From Thereva unica (Eukaryota; Arthropoda; Insecta; Diptera; Therevidae): a DNA stretch of 64,000 nt. Shown in pieces: positions 43,661 to 55,810 of this stretch. Location: positions 8,970,207 through 9,034,206 of the forward strand of contig OX465283.1 in the NCBI GenBank assembly GCA_949987705.1. The letters are read 5' to 3'. Below the pieces are notes generated by a model. It searched no databases. It was not told where the DNA came from and was given only the letters and a program-made list of their open reading frames with translations. Each line of letters begins with the position of its first letter. The first letter of the stretch is position 1. The translations under genes were made by a program, and so were the position numbers.

Positions 43661-43754
43661 TAAGTGTTATGTAAATATGGCGCAGCTATTGATGCATTAT
43701 GAATTGAGTTGAGTTGAGTGGAGTGGAATTGAGTTAAGTGGCCTTAAAGCTGGT

Positions 43755-43995
43755 GCGACGATCTAACGCGCACCGAATAGCTCATTGGCGAAAGTAAGGA
43801 TCTAAAATAAAGCATCAGAAAAGTTCGAAGTACGACAAGTTCTTAGACAAGGGATGGACTCGCCCCAATACTTTTTAGCCTAGCCCTAGAATGGGTGAAA
43901 GGAAAACGTCAGTCCAGAGAGGTTCGTTCGTTTTTCATCATTCGACGATTGGATCATACCTACTACTAAGTGAAAATGAAACGATGCGTCTTTTA
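43755..43995 (+). pseudogene. RTE-like RT fragment
   Basis: The plus strand around 43,835-43,915 reads RQVLRQGMDSPQYFLA with a stop, where the intact motif would be 'R.GLRQGD.L.P.LFnlALE'; in a neighbouring frame FSLALEWVK is clear. Only this RT block is legible. Confidence 0.5.
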
Positions 43996-44493
43996 TAAAT
44001 TTGAAGAGAAGCTCGCGCCCTATAACTAACCGAAATCGTAACTTCTTGTCTAGCTTCTTGCATAGTATGAATATATTTGGCAGTTATAATTTCTATGATC
44101 AATTTCTATAGAAAAATAGTTGATTTGGTGGACTGCATAAAATATTTTTGAGTGGCGCGCGTCTATGTTGTCCATGCTTAAACCCGGTCCTGCTTTTGAT
44201 GGCAATAAATGTTGGCCGAGAGTGGGTTACAGTTTTGGAGTTTATACGTTTGGGACATTCTGCTTTAGCTCAGTCGTGATCTGTCAAAGAACTCGAGGCA
44301 TAAGAATGGCGCTTATGCACACTCCTTGGTAGTAAGTCGTGATATGTCCACTACGATAGATAGTTTACGCCATTTTAACCAAATATTTGATTTTAAATTA
44401 ATAATTATTTTATAGTTCTTATCTTACGTAAGATGTATGGTCTACCCTGACCCCTTCCATCCCTTTGCCTGCTTACGTAATACCCGAATGCTC

Positions 44494-44553
44494 TCATAAC
44501 GGACTGGCAGTACAAAGAGAGTTATACCTGAGTTTAGGCCTACTACATAAAAG
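44494..44553 (+). repeat. 3' end of the CR1/Jockey-like LINE family
   Basis: ATAACGGACTGGCAGTACAA then AGAGAGTTATACCTGAGTTT and TAGGCCTACTACATAAAAGG corresponds to the terminal 3' UTR at 27.07 and 18.35 kb (complement), more diverged. Confidence 0.6.
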
Positions 44554-44559
44554 GAAACC

Positions 44560-46945
44560 CTGTACATATCTAGGTGGATATTGAAGATAACCCCCTCTCT
44601 GGAATTTTTTCCTACAAACACATCCAGTAATCATCCCTTAAAGGATTATCCGCATAGACAAAAATATCCTGTATATTGAGTAAACTAAGAGAAGGATGTT
44701 TTCATATATGTGTTCTACCACTGATGTTTGCCTACAAATTTTCATTAACATAAACCAGCACCCCCCATACCAAATCACAGTTTCATCCCCTTGATATCTA
44801 AAATTGTAGATCCCAAGTAGCGTCACTTTAACATATATTTGCACAGTTTTAAAGTTCACACACAGATAACACATAACGACTTATTTTGAAGCATAGAAGT
44901 GTCTGAATGCCATTTCGAAACACCAGTATATGGCATCGCACATGTAAAGCTGTAAAAGTTTCCACAATAACAACATTTGGGTCTCTTCATTTTGGCAGCT
45001 GCCGCTAAAGAAACTCAACTTCAGAAACTTGTTTACTATGAAACTTCGCCATAACACATAACCATTTTCCATTAAATGCTGAAACACAAACCGCAGAAAT
45101 ATTTTAAGCAAATATACGTTTTCCACCAGGAAAGTTGGGCGGGGGCACGATGGCGCAAGTTTCACGCACCAGATCCAGACTCACTCCTACACCCTCGCAA
45201 TTAGGATTCGGTTTGGAATCATCAAATTCCAAACTCGAATCGGTTGAATAAGAAAAGTTCGCTCGATTATTTTCCTTTTGTTTACCCAGAATTAAAACCA
45301 AAGTTGCACCAATAAAAGACAAACTTCGGCACCGTTTAACCGAATAGCCTTTTATCCCCTGCCCCCCTGTCTGCAGGGATGCCCTTCATGATTTGGATCT
45401 GAGTTGTTCGCCCACACTTCAAGCTGGGCGAAATCGAAATGGATTCCTGCACGGGGAATGTTCTCGCAGAACTCGAATGCTAGTAACAAATTCACTAAAA
45501 AGCAGCATTCCTAATCCTCGGCGTAAGCGTAGCCCCCCGGAGTGAGTCTCAACTTCGGAACTATTCTAAATTCCACTCATGGCGCTCCCAGGACATGAGG
45601 CGATGCAGCTATCTTCAGGATCAATCATTCTCGCGTCCGATCGGACATTGAAGGAATTCTCACACGTGAACAATTCGGAGCTTCCTAAGTATTCAAGACG
45701 AGTATCGACCCATCCCCTTCGCTGCACGGCCGGGACTCTCTCCCTCTGGTTATCATTAGCCCAATGCATGTCCTTTTTCCCCTGCTTAAAATTAAATCCC
45801 GCTCTGGAGAATGTACAACTCACATGTAAACCAGCAAGGAGCCCTAGCAAAACGCTCGTGGAGGCACTTGCGGTGGCACGGAGAATTAATTCCGCCCTCG
45901 AGGGTGCAACGTTTCGTTATAAATGGCTTCCAGGACATTTAAAAAAAAATGCATTTCCGCTTTTTAAGTGCAAAAAATAATTAAACACGAAGCATTCCAT
46001 GGCCGAGTTTGTGCAAGGAAAGCTGTCAGTTCCTTCCTTCCTTGTACAGCCATGCAGGCTGCTCCTGCGGCAGGGGTAGGGGGGCGCCGTAGTTTCCCGC
46101 AGCAAGCATGGATTGTGTGGTGAAAAGGGGATGTAACGAACTAAATACATTCAAGCGTTATCCTGCTCACATTGTTAACGGGCACCGATGTTTATTTATT
46201 TTGAAATTTCCTGCATTTTGCAGGACTTAACGACTTTTTTATGCTTTCCGCCCTGAGCCCGGCGCAGGGTTTTTGCCCGGCTTAAAATTTACGAATCTTG
46301 TCCTTCACAAATTTATGGATTCGAAGATGTTGCTGCAGGGGTTTCGGGATGGCGGGTGGTTTTGTAGCTAGCTTTTTACTAAAATAACATCTTCAATAAA
46401 GGTTTAATGGGTTTTTGGGCGTGGTGGAATAATGATTATGAAAATGTCAAAAGTGTTTAAACGAAAAGAAATGTTGAAAGTTTGGGTACGCCCAGTGTAG
46501 TTATTTAACGATAACTCTCTTTAGGTTGTCGCAGGTTGCTATCAGCCTCGATAGCCAAGAAGTAAAGGGCCCCGCTCCCATCGCAGTTGTTCGTTGGGTG
46601 GACCTTAGAATACAGACTCCTAGATCCTTATTTTCTTTAGGTCTTTTTAGGACTTTTCCGATCTAACTAACATTTCATCTTTCACATCTTCATTCTTTCT
46701 ACAAATCCCTACCCTCTGTTTTGCTGTTTTGCAATCACTTGTAAGTATAACAGGTGAGAAATCCACCATCGTTTTGATCACCGAAGCCAGTTGAAGTGCT
46801 ATTACGCACTCAATACACGAGAACAGTTCCCAAAAATGCAAATCAATTAAAAATTAATAAAAGCACGTAAAACCCATAATAAAATCTGAAAATAAGAACT
46901 ACGACAGTGAATAAAACCTGGCAGAATTATGATCGACCTTATGGA
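44560..46945. other. Unassigned; GC-richer block at 45.2-46.5 kb
   Basis: No transposon recognised at 45,200-46,500. A plus-strand frame of 133 codons (45,579-45,980) and opposing frames overlap it without motifs. GTTAGGTTAGGTTAG occurs at 46,958-46,972 at the edge of the next LINE. Confidence 0.42.
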
Positions 46946-46949
46946 GTCA

Positions 46950-48010
46950 GCACAGAGTTAGGTTAGGTTAGATATGGCTGAGCTGCTGGTGCACAGCCCA
47001 AACACTTAGACCAAAGAGAAAAGCCCATTGTGATGTCGACCTGATGTTAAAGTGTCGTTTCTTCGCTAAACCACCTCGAGGACGTAGTGAATCTTCTTAG
47101 TTAAGGGATCCCAAACTTCGGGATATCCGCAAGCGTGCTTTGGCAGGGCACACCAAAAGTGGTAAGTCTCCTTCTGTTTAGGGCGGGGCAGTGACAGACA
47201 AGGTGTCTTACACTTTCCTCCTCATCTAGATTCTTACAGTTTCTGCAGAAATCGTAGGTTTCGAGACCTAGGCGGGCTGCATGTGTCCATATTAGAGTGT
47301 CCGGTCAGCACTCCCACTGTAACTGAGAGGTCCCGTCTATCGAAGCTCAGCAGTGAGGTGGTCCGCCTGAGATCGTAGGAGGGCCAAGTCTTTTTGACCA
47401 AGGTGTATTTATTAAGATCACTCCAATGCCTTTCTGCTAGTGGCATTGTGTGCTATTTGCATCGTAGTTTAAAGGTGGCCCAAGGCATACCAACCCTTTC
47501 CTTTCCAGGAAAGAGAGTGACGGTCGTGCCTTTGCTAACCAGTTCGTCAGCTTTACAGTTTCCCTTTATACTTCGGTGACCGGGAACTCCTATGAGAAGG
47601 CTCCTGATCTGCTGAGCCATCTCGTTCTCGAGATCTGCGACATTCAGAGATAGTTCTGGAGTTGTTAGTACAAAAACGCAGGGCCTTCAGAGTCACCTGA
47701 CTATCTGAGAATATGTAGTCAGTTCGGTTCTGGTCGGGTTTCTGGTTGATTTGCAAAACAGCCTCATGTATGGCTAAAACCTCCGCTTGATATACACTGC
47801 ATTGATCAGGTAGTCGTAAGGAGGCTTCAATCGCAAGCTTCGAAGAGAAGACTCCTCTTCCCATTCGACTCTCGAGTTTAGTCATCAGTGAAGAGGTTTT
47901 TGGCCTCCTAAATACTTCTTGATCGATTACTCCATTCATGACGTGAAGGGATGTGGACCTCATAGTACTTTGTAAAGGTGACCTTGGATGTGGGAAAAAG
48001 CGATTTGAAG
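46950..48010 (-). pseudogene. RNase H-type LINE ORF2 C-terminal remnant
   Basis: The minus strand carries RNase H from about 47,880 to 47,640: RMGRGVFSSKLAIEASLRLP DQCSVYQAEVLAIHEAV (the YQAE glutamate) and TDYIFSDSQVTLKALRF (the FSDSQ aspartate), then NNSRTISECRR. After frameshifts 47,380-47,200 reads DLRRTTSLLSFDRRDLSVTV GVLTGHSNMD and a zinc knuckle, and 47,200-46,960 ends in LSVWAVHQQLSHI. A CTAAC-repeat (GGTTAGGTTAG on +, 46,961-46,972) marks the 3' end. It belongs to a different lineage from the 25-kb element, with an SDSQ rather than ALDNQ box. Confidence 0.8.
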
Positions 48011-48019
48011 TCACTAAAT

Positions 48020-49245
48020 GTGTAATTAATGTTCATGACTTCAACTTTTATCGAAATTCCTATTTTTTTGTTAGCGGCAAGCTCTCAAACAATTTTTTCC
48101 CAATTTCCGAAATAAGTATCATTTCGGAATAAAAAAAATCCTCAGAAATACGGAGAATTTAATACCCTTGGGACAAATCCTTCTCTGCATTCAGGTTATT
48201 TAAATTTTTACAAGAAAATTCAAGTTTCTTTTTTGTCACGTAAAAACTGAAAGAAATGTATCCTTGTAGAAACTTGTTATCCTTTGTTGGTCTTACAAGA
48301 GGATAATATGATGTTTCTTTACCATGCACGTAAGGGATGGAAATAATTTGAATGGATAATTGCAGAAATACAGTCTCCTTCGGGATTTAAAGTTTTATAT
48401 CAGATTTTATTTTTCTGTTATTTAAGATTCAGGAAGAACCTCATGCTAACGAATTTTCTATTCTGTACATTTTAAGATAGGATCGTGCTACTACATATAG
48501 TCTAGGCTGACCTACAACGAATTTACCATTATTTGAAAATATAAATAAAAAAATTACATCAAAAGTATGCAGGGATAAGCAGATAAGTTAGCAAAAAATT
48601 AATAAGAACATTTTTGAATAAAATTGCGCATAAAAGTATGCAAAAAGAACTCACCGGCCCACAAAGACGCTACGCCGTTAATTTAGATTTTGTTTGATTA
48701 GTAATTTCGAACTGAAATTGTAATATTGATTGAAATATTTTAGTACTCAAAATTTGGTAGCGATCAGCATATATTGTAGTAGTTTATAGTCCGCTCAAAT
48801 TACAATTTTCATAGCCCGCAGTTCGAGAAAAGGTGTTTTTTCAGAAATATGTGAATTTTAAAGTTTTTTTTTTGCTTTTTCTGACAATATCAAAAGAGCA
48901 AAATTGTAGAGCATACGATTTCCTGCTATTTTACCTTCAGCATTTTTGCGGGCTCCGCATAGTTTCACGAAAACAGCGTTTTTTGACTAATTTGATCGGA
49001 CTATTAAGAGAAACAATGGCTCTTTCACACGTACTTGAGAAGTCATCTGTAACAGACGGTGTATATCCCACGGTGATGCAGGAGCGCTGCGGATTTATTT
49101 ACGGCTTCCTTCAAACATGGTTATATCCCATCTGTCTGTCCACGACACCAGGTTATACCTTGACTAAATCTTTCACTTTGGTAAATCTTTCGTCTTTTGC
49201 CGACAATAAAATACGGGAAACTTATCTTTTGTGCCAATTGCTAAT
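48020..49245. other. AT-rich sequence with one 'GACGTAGC' repeat
   Basis: 48,625-48,700 carries the complement of the repeat described at 56.45 kb (AAAAGTATGCAAAAAGAACT then CACCGGCCCACAAAGACGCT ACG). A second AAAAGTATGCAG lies at 48,562. The 139-codon frame at 48,833-49,252 has no known motif. Confidence 0.5.
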
Positions 49246-49249
49246 CTCT

Positions 49250-50990
49250 TAACATTCAGGCTGTTACCAGACGGAGAAGTTCGCTTATCTGGTCCTTAGG
49301 CTGGAAAGTAGTCGATGTAAAGGGTGCCTTTGACAACACATCTTTTGGCACTATAGATAATGCCCTAAGTAGATGACGTCTAAGAAGAACTATTTCCGAC
49401 TGGATCAACTTTATGAAGATCTCTTGCAAACTAATGGTCTTGCTTCATGAAGCGTCTTTGGAGGGCGCTATAGTAAAATGATGGCCAGTGGTAGGTGTCT
49501 TATCTCCATTTTTGGAGTAACTTGTTGTTTAACTATTCAATGGCCAAACACAAATCAAATGGCCAAAATGCTCACAGATAAAATAAAGGTACCATGTCAA
49601 GACGTCTGCAGCTGGCACTTGATTTGGTCTCCAGCTGGTGCACCAGAGTAGGATTAAATGTCAATTCCGACAAAAAAATTCTGGTTTCATACACTAGGAG
49701 ACGTCCATTGCTGGGACTGGCAGAACCGATCGACGCAGGCAGTCCTTTCACAACAAGCCAAATACGTAGTAGTAACTCTAGATGCCTTTCTCTACATTAA
49801 GGTCTATGAGGTGCGATATCGATGGAGTGCCAACCTCTGCTGGCATAGACCAGAACGCCCAGAGCTTTGCGAAGGTAAACTGGATAACATCGGCTCAGAA
49901 TCAGGACCAATTGTAAGAGGCCAGCTTAGATGGCCGCCAAAAAAGAAGCAGAATCCTAGAAACTAAACTAAACTAGAGCCAATACTTCCCTGCGGGCCTT
50001 TGAGGAGCTTGTGGATGCACCGAGGGTATACATCCAAAGGTCCCGTACTGGAAATGCATACGTCACCATCATAAGACCCTTGGTAATGTACGAGGATTTA
50101 GTTCGGTGGCACAGAACGGCTCTTAAAAAAAGTCATAACTAAATTAACTAGTATTGCCTGCCGTTCTATCATGGACGGCAGTGTTTAAGACTATCATCAA
50201 TTTGGTAGCACTCCACTTCAACGTTTCGATGAAGCTCAAAAGGAACGGCTACCAGGGCGTTGGTTTTGGGAGGTACAATTATGGTGCACCGATGGCCCCA
50301 AAACAGAGAAAAGTGTGCCACATTTTGAAATGAAAGTCCCAGATTCAGTAGAGCGATAAGACTAGGCACTCTAGCGACTATCTTTCAAGCAGAGGTGTAC
50401 GATATATTGGCATGAACTCAACAGAAGGACCTACAAAAACCAAGGGATCTTTGCTTTCTCTGAGAGTCAAGCGGCAATCAGACCGATAAGATTGCAAAGG
50501 GACTGACAACGTATGATGGGTGTTCTCAATCAAGTTAGACTTGTTTGGGTTCCAAAGGCAATGAAGGATGGCCTGGCTAGGCAGAGATGTGACATTGTGT
50601 TTACCGGTATTCACTGGTAAAGAAGGCGCTTGCCTAACGATAAAACACACTGAACGCTGGAGACCCGATTCATTCCTGTGCTGCCTCTTGACGTGTCCAA
50701 GGAATTATTGAGGCGTAGTAGGAAGGTTTTTAGGACACTTGTTAGCTTGATTTCTAGACACTGCGCCCAGAACTACCACTTCTGGAAGATAGGAAGGACG
50801 AAGGACCCCAACTCCAGGATTTTCTTTGAGGAAGATGAGTCTACCCGTCATGTTCTCTGTTAGTGCCAAGCCATTAGGTGGACTGCTGAACCTGTTGACG
50901 CATTCTGCCCTACAAATATAAGGCATAAGGGAATAGACCAAGCAAATTGGCCCTGATAGTTTTGATCCCAATACCTTCCCAATAGAAAGA
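49250..50990 (+). pseudogene. RNase H-type LINE ORF2 remnant, second plus-strand copy
   Basis: The plus strand, N to C: WKVVDVKGAFDNTSFGTIDN ALS (about 49,301-49,370; D of 'DvkGAFDN'), ISDWINFMKIS, EASLEGAIVK ... GVLSPFLE (about 49,450-49,520; the 'G.PQGgvLSPLLW' box decayed), MSRRLQLALDLVSSWCTRVG LNVNSDKK (49,594-49,680), TSQIRSSNSRC for 'AKYLGVTLD', LVMYEDLVRWHRT (about 50,080-50,120), RNase H TDGPKTEK (50,292), and the C-terminal block ELLRRSRKVFRTLVSLISRH CAQNYHFWKIGRTKDPNS with SAKPLGGLLN near 50,865-50,890. It is homologous along its length to the 24.1-26.9 kb LINE but less deleted in the RT. Many frameshifts. Confidence 0.8.
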
Positions 50991-50994
50991 CGAA

Positions 50995-51850
50995 AGACAG
51001 AAGTTTTTAGCTAAATATTACGGCTCGAAAAATTATGTTTAAACATAAACATTTTCTTATTTTCACTTCCATTGAATCCTATAATTTTTAAAAGTAATTC
51101 CAGCACAAATTAAACACATTCCCTCACATCACTACAATACTCCTCACGAGTTAAATAGCAGCTACAATTGTCAAGGGTGGCTATTCACATGTATAACATA
51201 TGGCCGCGAATAAATGTCTCGGAATCACATCACATCCGTTGGGCATGCCCGTTTCCGTGCAAGCCAAAAACAAATTGTCAACTAAACGACGACGTAATGA
51301 GAGAGAAATGATGGAGGTGCCATATATCAGCTTTAAAATAAAAATATAACAAAACGCTCGTGAAAATTTGTTTGGAAATTAATTGTCCGGAAAGTTCAAA
51401 ATAATAAATTGCCAAAAACAAAGTGTTTTTGTGCTTTGTGCTTCATACCGAAATAGCGCAATTATTCATAAAGTATCACACCTTTTGATCTTTATGAAGA
51501 AAACTTGGTGTTGTGGGGGAATAGAAACTAGAAATAGGAAGGTGGGAGGGGTATTATTTATTTTAATGTTGTACGTTTTGGTTTTTAGAAAAAGATTCCA
51601 CTTGAAGGGATGGAAGTTGTGGATGTAATGACCCCCTGTCCCACACAGAGTAGACCAACTAGGTATAATCCTCCTTTACTTAGAGTACAAAAACCTCTTC
51701 AACTTCTACCGATTGCAGAATGCATAGTAGTTAGCTATGAATATCATTTTCGGACAGGTACGTCCACAACAAACCACATTTCCACCCTAAGAACAAGTAG
51801 CATTGGAAATGGTGGTAAGAGACGCTACGATAGAAACAATCCATATTCTT
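50995..51850. other. Unassigned sequence
   Basis: No recognisable gene or repeat; the frames at 51,383-51,852 have no motif I know. Confidence 0.35.
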
Positions 51851-51854
51851 GAAG

Positions 51855-52020
51855 TCGAGACTAACAATGGGCTACGTGGGTGTGGGCGATGATAGCTAGG
51901 TTTTTTTTTTAAGTGTGAAAGAAAGCTTCATTACTTTGGAGAGGCTTCAAACAGAAGAGGATTACCAATCAACCTAAGCAAAAACTAGATTGTCGACGAG
52001 ATAAGCCTCTAGTCCATCAT
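51855..52020 (+). pseudogene. LINE RT fragment around the YADD box
   Basis: The plus strand reads GYVGVGDDS, stop, SVKESFITLE then in the next frame EASNRRGLPINLSKN. This resembles 'fAYADDi.i.gr....v...f..lE.as...GL.IN..KTK' of RTE-like RTs with the first Y and A of YADD lost. Very short. Confidence 0.48.
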
Positions 52021-52029
52021 ATAAAAAAA

Positions 52030-52250
52030 GTATCTTTGAACATCAAAAAGGTAACAATTTCCCATATTTAAGAAATATAACCAAAAACGTCCTAAAAGTA
52101 TGCAAAAAATATTTCAAAAAAAAATATCACTCTAAAAGTATGCAACAATAAATAACCGGCTTCGCAGAGAAACACGCAATGAATAAGAAGATTACCGGTA
52201 CACAGTTAAGCTACGTCTTTAAGGGATTGTATGTGATTTGAAGTTAAAAG
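52030..52250 (-). repeat. 'GACGTAGC' dispersed repeat, minus orientation
   Basis: The complement of 52,172-52,232 reads CTTAAAGACGTAGCTTAACT then GTGTACCGGTAATC, followed further on by CCGGTTATTTATTGTTGCAT ACTTTTAGAG (52,130-52,165). It has the same motif order as at 56.45, 56.75 and 63.55 kb. Confidence 0.68.
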
Positions 52251-52319
52251 TTTAGGGTAAATTATTTATTTATCTGATAAAAATACTAGGGTGATTATCA
52301 TCGACATTTTCACATAATA

Positions 52320-54000
52320 CCCTCAGTCAAGGCTCCTGGGTAAAATTTACCCAGACCCTTATAAAACCTCGTAGCATTCTGATGGAGGTGGGGATACAAG
52401 TTTAACGCGCATGCGTAAAAAATTTAGATGTATTTGGGTAATTAGTACACTTAAAATCAAAGTCATTCATATGGCCTAGCATAGTGTTTATGCTGTTTGA
52501 AAAGCAGTTCGGGCATTTTTTACCCACGTGCATTGAAGTAAGTGAGAAAACGTGGATTTAAAATTTTAGAAATTTTGTTTTTGTTTTCAGCCTTTTGGGG
52601 AGCTCTCTGGCCCCCTTAGAGGCAAGGTGGTATTTTTCTGGTATTTTTCCCTAATAGTAGGTACAGTTACGCAAATATTGAGGGTTTTTGGAGCCTCCTA
52701 CGACCTGTTTTGGGGCCGTGAGAGGCAAAATAGAGGTAAATTTTTAGTGCATTTTTAGTGCATTTTTGATGCATATACGAATCGATGTAATTAGAGCCCC
52801 AGGTGAGGTGCAGTGACTTATGAATAATTACAATGTAATTAAGTAGTTTTATAAATTAGACATGGGTGGCGTGCATAGGGTGCATGTGAGAGGGGGGCAA
52901 ACTTTCAAAACACGTTTTGACCCCCTTAAAGGGAAATGCGGATTTTTATATTATTTTTCCTGAATTGTACGATTAAATACGAAGATTTTCCGGGGTTTCC
53001 CAGCTTCCTACGATTTTTTTGGGGCCGTGAGAGCAAAAGACATCCGACGAATCGCCGGTCCAACATCCCCGCGATTTACTCGCGGAAAACAAGTTGCCGA
53101 CCTCCAGGCGGTGTTTTCACTGTCCTTGTGCTTTGGACAGTAAAACAAAAGTCAAGTGTCTCAAATGTGACCAACCAATGTGCAAAAGCCACACTGCCAA
53201 AGTATGCTTCAGATGTACCACGTAAGATTGTTCAGAAGCTTGTACATATTTGTAAAAAATAAACATGAAATAAAACGTTCGAATTCATTTTTACATCATA
53301 TATTGATAAGTTTTTTATTTTTGGTCCGCCATTTTGTCTTTGAAATTTTGTTTTATATATATAAAATGATGTACTTTGGATTGCAAGTCGAAAAAATTCA
53401 AAAACCAAACTTTTTATACATTTTTATCATGTTTTGTTAATTTAAACAATTTAAGTCCGCCATTTTGTTATTGAATATTGGATGTTCTAAATAAAAGTCT
53501 ATTACTTCTATCAAATAATTGAAAAAAATGCTATAAAAATGTGTATTTTACAAAGATATATGTCAATTTCAACCTAAAATAGAAATACGATTTTTCGTAA
53601 AATAGCTCATTTTCAATTACCAAAAAAAATATAGTTTTTGAAGCTAACTGATTTGTAGTATTTTTTTTCTGAAAGTTCAAACATTTGTTTATAAGGGATG
53701 ATCATTGTGTCTTTTCAAATATTGCTACTAATTAGTTTTATGATTTTTGAAAAAAAAATTTTTTTTCTCTGATTTTGCTTTTTTTTATTTTCGTTTATTG
53801 CTCCGTACTTTTTTCAATTCAGAATTTTCAATTTAGAAAATCATCAAAAAAGGATGTGAACATTCCAATAAAATCAAATAGTAACGGTCGGAACGTTAAA
53901 AAATATTCTCACTAAAATAGAATCGCGTCTAAACTTTCGTTGGGTAAATTTTACCCTCTGTCTGGAAGGAAGGAGCAAAAGTACCTGACTTGACTGAGGG
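52320..54000 (+). mobile_element. piggyBac-like element remnant with TTAA site
   Basis: The ends are inverted: left CCCTCAGTCAAGGCTCCTGG (52,320) and right complement CCCTCAGTCAAGTCAGGTAC (ending at 54,000). The right end is followed directly by TTAA (54,001-54,004); the left flank is AATA, so one TTAA has mutated. Both ends carry a subterminal palindrome, GGGTAAAATTTACCC at 52,338-52,352 and GGGTAAATTTTACCC at 53,942-53,956. A transposase tail lies at 53,044-53,227. Two diverged direct copies of about 120 bp (GCCCCCTTAGAGGCAAGG ... TTTTGGGGCCGTGAGAG) occur at 52,610-52,732 and 52,918-53,035. Total length is 1,681 bp, too short for an autonomous copy. Confidence 0.82.
53044..53227 (+). pseudogene. 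piggyBac transposase C-terminal cysteine-rich domain
   Basis: The frame reads TSDESPVQHPRDLLAENKLP, TSRRCFHCPCALDSKTKVKC LKCDQPMCKSHTAKVCFRCT T, stop at about 53,225. The spacing CxxC ... KxKCxxCxxPxCxxH ... CxxC is that of the zinc-binding C-terminal domain of piggyBac transposases, which recognises the element ends. About 60 codons remain and the catalytic DDBD domain is missing. The longer open frame at 52,936-53,262 is in another phase and is a shadow. Confidence 0.8.
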
Positions 54001-54149
54001 TTAATAAAACAACGGAAGCCCTCATATAATACTGTACTGTAATTCAGATTGACTGCAGAGAACACGATTTTTATTCATAACGGTAACACAATTTATGTAA
54101 GTAAACAATTATATGGCATTGAAGTAAGTGGTACACAATAAATTTGTAG

Positions 54150-55810
54150 TTGAACGAACAAAAATAAATTAAAAATCGACGAATTCATGCTCCAAGTATT
54201 CAGTTGGTGGAGCTTTTTACTTGTGATTTTGGAAGGAACCTTTTTTTTCTAACTTTTTTAAAAACTTTTGGGTTGTCCACACTTTTGTTTGTGTTTGGTA
54301 ATTATGTTTCAGTTCTTTTAAAAGAATTTTTTTTTAAATTCTAGGTCGTCTGTTAAAAGGATAAAGGAAATTTGAAATGTCAACAATTTTAAGGAAATTA
54401 GAACTGTAGCCGTTAGCTGGATTTTGGATATTCGTCAAATATGCAACGCGTCTATGGTTAAATTATTAGGGAAATGCAAAAGGAACTTAATATTTGGATC
54501 GAAGATTATTGAACAAATAAAACATCAACTGAACGAGGAAATATCGTTAGAGAAAAGGCTATCATAATTTAAAAACATCTTAAGAAAATTGAAATGATGG
54601 TTTCTGAGTTACGGTTTCGATATTCTTACGCCGTCTATAATATTAAGATAAGCACGTGCCAAACTTTGCCTTCATGGTGGCAAACGTATATCTAATTCAA
54701 TCAACAAGGATATGGAAACTATATTCCTGATTGGTTCCCTCAAGAATCATGTCCAGTTCAAGAGGGAGTTTTTATCTCATTACTAGTAAAACTTGTACCG
54801 TACCTTCGTTTTATTTCAGTAGACGGTTGCAAACATTGCAAAGACTGATCTATTACCTAACATCCTAGGCATAAATGGGGATCTGTCTATTTGGGTTGAC
54901 CAAATCGTAAAACAACAATATAAGCCTGAAGCCATTCTACTGAAGCTACAAAATTTAAAGATATCATAAGTTGGAGATGTGAAAGGCATTTTTAGGTATT
55001 TTCCAGTCTCTAATAGAGATTATGAGCCCGCATGGGCTCGTGGGAAATCTTACTTATCCACATGTTTGTTTAAAGGTTCCCTTTCGTAGATTTTAGACAT
55101 TGGAAGGACGAACTCCGAAAACAAAGAGAACTACCGCAGCTAATGCAAATCATGTCATTTACTCGCTTGAAGGTTTTGGATCCATTGCGGACATAACTAC
55201 CATAAGAAATCTATAAGCTAGACCTGCGACTGCAAAGGTATCATACCACATTTTGAAGAGAGATATAGATCCTGCCTGCGAAGGGAAACAATATGTTCGA
55301 AAGTGTCCTGCCCACCAGAGAAGATCAACACTATAGAGTCAGCAGGTCGTTGTCTTAATTGTCTTTCCAGCAACCACTCTCATACCGACTGTACGAGCAA
55401 ATACATCTTACGATGTCTTATAGATCCAGGATCACAACCCTTGTTTATCACCAAAGAGCTGCGTGTCAAAGACTAGGTGCTAGCTGCTTATCAAAAGCAA
55501 TATCAATCACTGAATTGGGTATGACTACAGAGGCCAATGCAAAGAGCCAAACCACGTCACAGCTGTAAGGGTGTAATTTCGAAGCAAATCAAATCAAGGA
55601 AACGTTCTTGGTTATCCAGAAAATTACTGATCCAGTTTCAAAACATAAAATCCGAAGGAGACCTCCGACACATAGTCGATCCAACATTTTGCAAGCCTGG
55701 ACGAATAGATGCATTGTTAGAAGCGAACGCATACTCAAAGATCGGACTAGAGGGCGTAACAAAGGCACGAAAGGCGTCAATCAATCAATTTTGCAATCAA
55801 TTTTGAAAGT
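54150..55810 (+). pseudogene. BEL/Pao-like gag-protease remnant
   Basis: Scattered plus-strand pieces: FLIGSLKNHVQFKREFLSHY (about 54,729-54,790), KTDLLPNILGINGDLSIWVD QIVKQQYKPEAILLKLQNLK (about 54,841-54,965), YEPAWARGKSYLSTCLF (about 55,021-55,070), SAGRCLNCLSSNHSHTDCTS KYILRC (about 55,339-55,415), LIDPGSQPLFITKELRV (55,418-55,468). A CxxC-type knuckle followed by 'L.DpGSq..fIt..l' is the gag-to-protease junction of BEL/Pao retrotransposons (DUF1758 family). RT, integrase and LTRs were not found. Many stops. The family call rests mainly on the last two blocks. Confidence 0.55.

Noticed and set aside
45579..45980. 133-codon plus-strand frame with an opposing 94-codon frame
   Set aside because: No motif I recognise and open on both strands; treated as noncoding.
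46958..46972. GTTAGGTTAGGTTAG resembling the insect telomere repeat TTAGG
   Set aside because: Only three units at the 3' end of a minus-strand LINE; best explained as the LINE tail rather than telomeric DNA.
52936..53262. 108-codon plus-strand frame
   Set aside because: It is the wrong phase; the real signal is the piggyBac cysteine-rich tail in another frame of 53,044-53,227.
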